From positions 1 to 9,821 of the forward strand of contig CAUPIJ010000041.1 of the NCBI GenBank assembly GCA_963511305.1: 9,821 bases of DNA. Reading direction: 5' to 3'. The DNA comes from Propionimicrobium sp963511305. Its GTDB lineage: Bacteria; Actinomycetota; Actinomycetes; Propionibacteriales; Propionibacteriaceae. Below, in pieces: positions 1-6,200 of this stretch. The notes below the pieces were generated by a model, which saw only the letters and a list, made by a program, of their open reading frames with translations, made no database searches and had not been told where the DNA came from. The translations under genes were made by a program, and so were the position numbers. The first letter of the stretch is position 1. Each line of letters starts with the position of its first letter.

Positions 1-1335
1 CCGACGGGCTTCGGGGACTCGCCTTATTCGAGCTTCTCGACGCATGCCGGCAACCCCTACTTCATCGATCTGGATCGGCTAGTTTCGGCCGGACTGATCG
101 ACCAGAGCGAGCTGGATATCGATTGGGGCAGCGACGACGGGCGCGTCGACTACGGCCTGGTGCACGCCAACAACGGGCTGATTCTGCGCAAGGCGTTCGA
201 GCGGTCGGACGACCTGGCCGACCCGAGCTTCCTGGAGTTCTGCGAGCTCAACCCGTGGCTGGGCGACTACGCCGATTACGTTGTGATTAAGGACGCCCAC
301 GGCCAGCAGTCTTGGGATCACTGGCCGCAGCCGCTTCGTCGCAGGGATCCTCGTGCGTTGGCTGAGTTCCGAGCAAAGCATGAGCGCGAGATCGCGTTCG
401 AGAAGTGGGTGCAGTGGGTTTTCTTCACGCAGTGGAACGAACTGCACGACTACGCGAACAGCAGGGGCGTCAAAATTTTCGGTGATCTGCCCATCTATGT
501 GTCCTACGATTCCGCAGACACCTGGGCCAACCCGGAACTGTTCAACCTGGATGACGACCTGTTGCCCATCACGGTGGCCGGCTGCCCGCCCGATAGCTTC
601 TCGGCCACCGGCCAGCTCTGGGGCAACCCGATCTATGATTGGGCCGAACACGAGCGCACAAAGTTCGCCTGGTGGGTGCAGCGGCTCTCGTATCAGATGC
701 GACGCGTCGACATTCTGCGCATCGACCACTTCCGCGGTCTCGAGTCTTACTACGAGGTGCCGGCCGGCGGCGAGGATGCCCGCTTCGGCGAGTGGCGCAA
801 GGGGCCAGGCATGAAGTTTTTCGCAGCGGTGCGCGCCCAGCTGGGTGATCTGCCGTTGGTGTTGGAAGACCTGGGCTACCTGACCGACGAGGTGGAACAG
901 CTGCGCGAGCAGACCGGATATCCGGGCATGAAGCCGCTGCAGTTCGCGTTCGATACCCGCGAGGACGCCGACTATCTGCCACACAGCTTCACCAAGAACT
1001 GTGTCTGCTACACCGGCACGCACGATAACGACACTCTCGTCGGTTGGCTGGACGGAATCAGCCCGAAGGATCTCGAGAAGGCCAAGGTGTACGTCAACGA
1101 GCTGGGCAGCGACGTCGAACGTTTCTGCTGGTCGCTGATAACCTGTGCAATGACGTCGGTTGCGGACACCACAATCATCCCGGTGGCTGATTATCTGTGT
1201 CTAGGTAGCCAAGCACGGATTAACACGCCCGCCAGCTCAGAGAATAATTGGCAGTGGCGGTTGAAGGCTGGCGAGCTCACCGACGAGGTGTTGGCAAGAA
1301 TAGCTACCCTGGTTGGGGTGGCAGAACGGGGCTGA
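1..1335 (+). CDS. malQ: 4-alpha-glucanotransferase (amylomaltase, GH77), 5' end cut by window
   Basis: This cytoplasmic enzyme transfers alpha-1,4-glucan segments between maltooligosaccharides (disproportionation) in maltodextrin and glycogen use. The frame is open from base 1 with no start, so the N-terminus lies outside; 444 residues are visible against about 500 for compact GH77 enzymes. The visible start, PTGFGDSPYSSFSTHAGNPY, matches the GH77 N-terminal signature. The nucleophile Asp is in RIDHFRG (codon 724-726), the acid/base Glu in VLEDLG (865-867) and the third carboxylate in THDND (Asp 1024-1026). The C-terminal NTPASSENNWQWRLK is also characteristic. All catalytic residues are present, so the gene appears functional. 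One oddity: the loop reads PPDSFSATGQLWGNP, with Ser (595-597) where many compact amylomaltases have Tyr. The LacI-type regulator follows after 5 bases, suggesting co-transcription. Family assignment is near certain; the symbol follows common usage. Confidence 0.96.
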   Translation, partial: PTGFGDSPYSSFSTHAGNPYFIDLDRLVSAGLIDQSELDIDWGSDDGRVDYGLVHANNGLILRKAFERSDDLADPSFLEFCELNPWLGDYADYVVIKDAHGQQSWDHWPQPLRRRDPRALAEFRAKHEREIAFEKWVQWVFFTQWNELHDYANSRGVKIFGDLPIYVSYDSADTWANPELFNLDDDLLPITVAGCPPDSFSATGQLWGNPIYDWAEHERTKFAWWVQRLSYQMRRVDILRIDHFRGLESYYEVPAGGEDARFGEWRKGPGMKFFAAVRAQLGDLPLVLEDLGYLTDEVEQLREQTGYPGMKPLQFAFDTREDADYLPHSFTKNCVCYTGTHDNDTLVGWLDGISPKDLEKAKVYVNELGSDVERFCWSLITCAMTSVADTTIIPVADYLCLGSQARINTPASSENNWQWRLKAGELTDEVLARIATLVGVAERG

Positions 1336-1340
1336 TTTAG

Positions 1341-2387
1341 GTGGTAGCTAATCGTCCGACCATCAAGGACGTGGCTAAGAAGGCCAGGGTTGGTGTGGTC
1401 ACTGTTTCGCGCGCCTTGAACGACAAGGAGGGCGTCTCCGACCAGACTCGCGAGCGCATTAAGGCTGTTGCCGATGAGATGGGGTATCGGGCTAACCGGT
1501 ATGCCAGGTTTTTGAAGCTAGCCAACAATAAGAACATCGCGTTGATGATTAAGGGCATCGATAACCCGTTCTTCCAGAAGATGCTGGACACCATGGAGAC
1601 AGCAACACGTAGCCGCGATTATTTGTTGTCGATCGTCAAGGTGCCGCACTGGTTCGACGAGATCGAGGAGGCGGCGAAGCTGGTCAACGAGGATGTTGTC
1701 AGCGGAATTATTTTCCTCGGTGGTAATTTCACGCACGAGACCAACCTCTTCAAGAAACTCAACGTGCCGTTCGTGCTTTCTACGATGAGCAGGGTGGAGG
1801 ACGTGCCCGAGGACGTCTATTCTTCCGTGGCGGTTGACGACTTCGCCGAGGCGAAGAAGGCGGTTGGAAGGCTGATCGAGCTTGGGCACCGCAAGATCGC
1901 ACTTGTGGGTGGCGATTCGCTGGACACCTCCGTGGCGAGGCTACGCACCGAGGGATACAATGCGGCGCTGGCCGAGGCCGGCATCAAGCATGATCCGAAG
2001 TTGGTGCCGCATTCGAATATCGGCAGGAAGTCTCCTTATAGCTATCAATATGGTTTTGACGTCACCAACAAACTTTTGGATGAGCAGGGTGACGTCACCG
2101 CGATTTTCGCCGTTGCCGACGTCATCGCCATCGGTGCGTTGAAGGCAGCGCAGGGCAGAGGAATGAGCGTGCCCGAGGAGCTTTCGATCGTCGGGTTTGA
2201 TGGCATTCCGGTCACCGATTTCATTACGCCGTCGCTGAGCACGATCGTTCAGCCTGCTAAGCAGATTGCCCAGCTGAGCTGCGAATTGTTGTTCGACAGC
2301 ATGGAGGGCAAGCCGACTCGTCACGAGCTGGTGTCGGCGCAGTTCAAGGAGGGCGGCAGCATTGCCCCGCCTAGGGGCCAGCGATGA
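1341..2387 (+). CDS. LacI-family transcriptional regulator, probably of maltose/alpha-glucan genes
   Basis: This is a 348-residue DNA-binding repressor or activator, the normal length for the LacI/GalR family. The N-terminal helix-turn-helix is at residues 7-26 (TIKDVAKK...TVSRALND), then the hinge at about 50-62. The periplasmic-binding-protein-like effector domain runs from about 65 to 340, with conserved pieces NPFF (75-78), LGHRKIALVGG (181-191), R-x-EGYNAAL (202-210), AVADVIAIGAL (257-267) and VGFDGIP (284-290). The start is GTG at 1341: a TAG stop lies directly before it in frame, so it cannot begin earlier. GGGG at 1328-1331 may serve as a weak ribosome site, and with 5 bases from the malQ stop, coupled translation is likely. 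The HTH turn reads ARVGVVTVSR, where the family consensus is close to AGVSxxTVSR. The target is inferred from the neighbouring malQ; no operator is visible here. Confidence 0.93.
   Translation: MVANRPTIKDVAKKARVGVVTVSRALNDKEGVSDQTRERIKAVADEMGYRANRYARFLKLANNKNIALMIKGIDNPFFQKMLDTMETATRSRDYLLSIVKVPHWFDEIEEAAKLVNEDVVSGIIFLGGNFTHETNLFKKLNVPFVLSTMSRVEDVPEDVYSSVAVDDFAEAKKAVGRLIELGHRKIALVGGDSLDTSVARLRTEGYNAALAEAGIKHDPKLVPHSNIGRKSPYSYQYGFDVTNKLLDEQGDVTAIFAVADVIAIGALKAAQGRGMSVPEELSIVGFDGIPVTDFITPSLSTIVQPAKQIAQLSCELLFDSMEGKPTRHELVSAQFKEGGSIAPPRGQR
2384..2387 (+). promoter_or_regulatory. ATGA stop/start overlap coupling the LacI gene and the DUF624 gene
   Basis: The last codon of the LacI-family gene (TGA, 2385-2387) overlaps the ATG (2384-2386) of the membrane-protein gene. 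This arrangement usually means translational coupling by terminating ribosomes, and it fixes the start of the downstream gene. Confidence 0.8.
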
Positions 2388-3031
2388 GTGGTAGTTTCGC
2401 GCCGGACACTCCGCTTTATAGCGCGCTGTCGTGGGTTTCATCGCTGGTGGTGGTCAGCTTGTGTTGGGCCCTCACCGGTTCGGTTGTGGTGACCGGCGGC
2501 GCGGCCCTGGTCGGAGCGTTCGCCGCGTGCATGAGCCTGATCGGAGGCGGCAGGGTCTTCGGTACTTTTTTCCGCTCGTTCGGTAGGGCTTTTTTGCCAG
2601 CCACTCTGGCTTGGCTTTTCAACCTGGTGGTTGGCGGGCTGATTGCTTGGGAGCTGCTTGTCGTGAGCAGGATTTCGGTTGGCGCGCTGCGTTACGCGAT
2701 TGTTCTGGTGCTGTTTTTGGCTTTGGGTCTGCTGGCGATTGTGAACGTCTGGTTCTGGCCGATTCTGGCACGCAGGGCGCTCGAGGATCGTCCGGCCAGG
2801 GTCGGCTATCTGCCCACGCTGGCTAAGGCGTCGCTGTTGGCCGGGTTCCGTTACCTGCCTAAGACGGTGGTTGGCGTGGTGATTTTTGTGGCGCCGGTGT
2901 TGCTGGCCCTGCAGTCGCCGAGGCTCGGGGCAACGGTGGCCCTGGTGTTTGCGGTGTTCGGTATGGCGTTCTGCTGCTTCCTGGTGACGCTGCTGTTGAG
3001 AAAAGAACTGGACGTCCAGATCGAGGACTGA
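2384..3031 (+). CDS. DUF624 (YesL-like) small integral membrane protein
   Basis: This 215-residue hydrophobic protein is predicted to lie in the cytoplasmic membrane with five or six helices, at roughly residues 13-31, 36-53, 72-94, 103-129, 160-176 and 182-204. The layout fits the DUF624/YesL family: an N-terminal PLYSALSWVSSL start, a VVVTGGAA segment resembling the family's P-I-V-T-x-G-A-S motif, a basic FFRSFGRAF loop before the third helix, and a WFWPILAR stretch. Members commonly sit beside sugar-transport and glycosidase genes in Firmicutes and bifidobacteria, but their biochemical role is not established. The ATG overlaps the stop of the LacI gene (ATGA, 2384-2387), so it is probably translated by re-initiation from the same mRNA. 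It ends in a charged tail, KELDVQIED. I assign the family by pattern, not by search; a role in alpha-glucan uptake is only suggested by position. Confidence 0.75.
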   Translation: MSGSFAPDTPLYSALSWVSSLVVVSLCWALTGSVVVTGGAALVGAFAACMSLIGGGRVFGTFFRSFGRAFLPATLAWLFNLVVGGLIAWELLVVSRISVGALRYAIVLVLFLALGLLAIVNVWFWPILARRALEDRPARVGYLPTLAKASLLAGFRYLPKTVVGVVIFVAPVLLALQSPRLGATVALVFAVFGMAFCCFLVTLLLRKELDVQIED

Positions 3032-3068
3032 CCAGGCTTCGGGTTCGGGAAGCGAATTAACGGGAACG

Positions 3069-3092
3069 AAAAGGTTCGAGTACGAGCTTTTT
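3069..3092 (+). terminator. Probable intrinsic terminator of the malQ-lacI-DUF624 operon
   Basis: Left arm AAAAGGTTCG (3069-3078), loop AGTA (3079-3082) and right arm CGAGCTTTTT (3083-3092) form a 10-bp stem with two G-T wobbles. The right arm ends in five T, and the outer A-T pairs could also work in the opposite direction. It lies 38 bases after the stop of the membrane-protein gene. The GC core is only 5 bp and the T tract is short, so the call is tentative. Confidence 0.5.
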
Positions 3093-3154
3093 GGTTCTCG
3101 TTGTTTGGTTGCGTGACATTTGGTTACGGTTTTGTGCTCTTGTTTATTGGCTGT

Positions 3155-3170
3155 AGTTGACCTCACAACT
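3155..3170. repeat. Short perfect inverted repeat upstream of the restriction gene (possible operator)
   Basis: AGTTG (3155-3159), spacer ACCTCA, CAACT (3166-3170): 5-bp arms, exact. It contains TTGACC, a fair -35-like box, but no good -10 box follows at 16-18 bases. It sits about 105 bases upstream of the restriction gene start. It could be an operator or could be chance; arms of this length arise often. Confidence 0.25.
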
Positions 3171-3260
3171 CGAAAAGAGCGGGCGCATAGCTTTTCACAG
3201 CGCGTCGTCTAAGGCTGTCCTTGCCCGAAGACTGGTAGCTTGACGTTATTGAGCACGTCT

Positions 3261-3265
3261 AGGAG
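3261..3265 (+). promoter_or_regulatory. Shine-Dalgarno AGGAG of the restriction gene
   Basis: AGGAG lies 9 bases before the ATG at 3275. It supports that start over the in-frame ATG at 3323 (residue 17), which has no comparable site upstream. Confidence 0.85.
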
Positions 3266-3274
3266 CCCGCACTA

Positions 3275-6200
3275 ATGACCGAAACCAGCACAGCGTTCAG
3301 CAAGACAGACAAAGACGCACGTATGGATATAAATTCTCTCGACGCTCAGCGCGAAGACGCGAAGAGCGCAGGCGCCTTCGATGATTTGCTGGCTGAATTC
3401 CGAGACATGGGCGACTCGGAGCGTCTCAAGGGCACTCTGTTCGAGGAGCTGATCCGCTCGTATCTGCTTAACGATTCGCAGATGAGTCGCCAGTTCGCCC
3501 GCGTCTATTTGTGGAGTGATTGGCCGGGGAGAGAGGGCAAGCCCGATACCGGCATCGATTTGGTCGCCATCGAGCCGCAGGACATGCCGGCGGACGAGGT
3601 CGTCACCGCCCACACCCCGGCGGTCGCTGTTCAGTGCAAGTTTTATGCGCCGGGCACACGCATCAGCAAGGAGCACTTGGATTCGTTCCTTTCCGATTCC
3701 GGTAAGGAGCCGTTCAAGCGTCGCATCTACGTCGAAACCACCGGCACTTCTTGGAGCAAGAACGCCGAAGAGGCAATCAACGAGCAGACAAAGCCGGTAA
3801 CGCGCATTGGGCTGTCAGACCTGCGTAACTCCGACATCGACTGGGCCACCTATTCGCTTGCCAACCCGCAGGACGCACCCGAGTGCAAGCCACGTAAGTC
3901 GCTGCGCGATCACCAGGTGCACGCAATAACCGACGTCAAGAAGGGGTTCGAGAGCCACGACCGGGGCATCCTGGTGATGGCTTGTGGCACGGGTAAAACC
4001 TTCACTTCGCTGAAGATTGCGGAGGAGACAGTCGACGATTGCGGCGGCAGTGCGCGCATCATGTTCATGGTTCCGTCGCTGGCTTTGATGAGTCAGACTC
4101 TGCACGAGTGGAACGCGGAATGTCAGGTTCCGTTCACCGCCTGGAGCGTTTGCTCCGACGTCAAGGTGAACCGCACTAAAGCGAAGAAGTCCGATGCTGC
4201 GGATATCACGTCCGTCGATTTGAAGACCCCGCCAACCACCGACCCGGATAAGCTCGCGGAGTCGCTGAATAGGTTCAGCAATGCCGATGGCCTGCAGGTT
4301 GTTTTCGCCACCTACCAGTCCATCGACATCGTCCACCAGGCCCAGGAGCTGGCAGGGGACGATTGGCGCGATTTCGATCTGATCATCTGCGATGAGGCGC
4401 ACCGAACAACGGGTGCCACATTGGCCGGCGAGGACGAGTCGGCTTTCGTGCGCGTCCACGATGGCGAATACATTCGTGCCGACAAGCGCCTCTACATGAC
4501 GGCAACGCCTAAGATCTTCGACCCGCGAGTCAAGAACGCGGCCAAAGAAAAAGACGCGGTTTTGGCTTCGATGGATGACGAGTCGGTTTACGGTCCGGTC
4601 TTCCACAAGTTGTCGTTTGGCGAAGCGGTTAGCCAGGGTCTGTTGACTGACTACAAGGTGGTTGTGTTGGGCATCCCGGAAGATCAGATCACCCCGCTCT
4701 ACCAGACCCCAGACGAGTTCGGTGAGCTGGCGATCCCCGAGATGGCGAAGCTAGTCGGTTGCTGGAACGCTCTCGCCAAACGCAAGAATGGGCTTTCTGA
4801 TACCCAGTACGGCACCGACGATAGCAAGATGCGTCGCGCGGTTGCTTTCGCTAAAGACATCAAGACTTCCAAGCAGGTGGCTTCCGAGTTCCCCGATCTG
4901 GTTAACGGACTACGAAACCTGGGCAACGATGACCCCTCCGACGACCTCGCCGTTGAGTGCGTCCATGTTGATGGCACGATGAACGCCGTCCAGCGTGGTC
5001 AGGCACTTGATTGGTTGAAGGAGGACGTCGTTAACGACTACCCAACTTGCCGAATTCTGACCAATGCCCGCTGCCTGTCTGAGGGCGTGGACGTGCCGAC
5101 CCTCGATGCGGTGCTATTCCTGAACCCGAGGCGTTCCCAGGTGGACGTCATTCAGGCTGTCGGGCGTGTCATGCGCAAGGCCGAGGGCAAGGAATTTGGC
5201 TACATCATTCTTCCGGTGGCGGTGCCGGTTGGTGTCAGCCCGGAGCAGGCGTTGAACGACAACAGCCGCTTCCAGGTTGTTTGGCAGGTTGTTCAGGCTA
5301 TTCGCGCCCACGATGAGCGGATGGATAACACCATCAACGCGATGGAGTTCAACGTCGCCGACCCGTCCAACATCATCGTCGACATGGTGAACCTGAAGGC
5401 CCCGAAGAAGGGTGATCTCTTCGACGGTTCCGCGCCTGGCGATGATTCGACCGATGGCGGCACGCGTTCTGGTGACGAGGAGCCGGTGAAGATGCCGTAT
5501 CAGCCTGCGTTCAACTTCCCGGTTGAGCAGTGGAAGGACGCGGTTTACTCCAAGATCGTCAAGAAGGTGGGCAACAGGCTCTATTGGGACGACTGGAGCA
5601 AGGACATCGGCGATATCGCCGCCCGCTACATCAACCTGATCGAACACTTGCTGGACGACCAGACTAATCAGGACTATTTCGCCACGTTTGTGAAGGCGCT
5701 GCAGGATACGCTTAACCCTGCTGTCGATGCCGATCAGGCCGTCGAGATGCTGGCTCAGCACTTGATCACTAAGCCGCTGTTCGACGCCATGTTCCCCGAT
5801 CAGGAGTTCACGGCAGAGAATCCGGTTAGTCAGGCAATGCAAGGAATCTTGGACAGACTGGCTGCCAACTCCGTGTTCGAGAATGAGCGCGAGCCGCTTG
5901 CCAAGTTCTATGAGACGATGACCGAGAAGATCCGGGCCATCGACAACTTGACCGGCAAGCAAGAGATCATGCGCACGCTTTACGACAAGTTCTTCGCTAA
6001 GGCCTTCCCGTCGATGCAGGACCGCCTGGGCATCGTGTTTACCCCGGTTCCGGTGGTGGATTACATTCTCAAATCTGCTGACGTTGCGTTACGTCGTCAC
6101 CTGGGCAAGAGCTTGGGGGAGCCTGGCGTGGCAATTATCGAGCCCTTCCTCGGCACGGGAACCTTCGTGAGCCGTCTGTTGCAGACCGGCCTGATCTCGG

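Larger units (their letters stand above)
3032..3274. other. Intergenic gap between the sugar operon and the restriction gene
   Basis: This 243-base stretch has no supported gene. It holds the hairpin at 3069-3092, a T- and G-rich patch (3088-3150), a small inverted repeat at 3155-3170 and the ribosome site of the restriction gene. The restriction gene must have its own promoter here if the terminator works, but I found no pair of boxes close enough to TTGACA-17-TATAAT to call. Confidence 0.7.

Noticed and set aside
79..1023. Long minus-strand open frame (314 codons) opposite malQ
   Set aside because: It is a shadow of the GC-rich malQ coding strand. The plus frame has all GH77 catalytic motifs, and the minus translation shows no recognisable domain.
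2438..3166. Minus-strand frame of 242 codons over the DUF624 gene
   Set aside because: The translation is a low-complexity Gln/His/Arg-rich product of reading hydrophobic codons backwards, with no ribosome site or domain.
3157..3185. TTGACC as the -35 box of a restriction-gene promoter
   Set aside because: At 17 bases the matching hexamer is CGGGCG, nothing like a -10 box; other spacings are not convincing.
5114..5962. Minus-strand frames of 260-280 codons inside the restriction gene (also 3815-4606, 6089-6907, 7628-8305)
   Set aside because: All lie antiphase to an intact multi-domain protein and have no independent signals.
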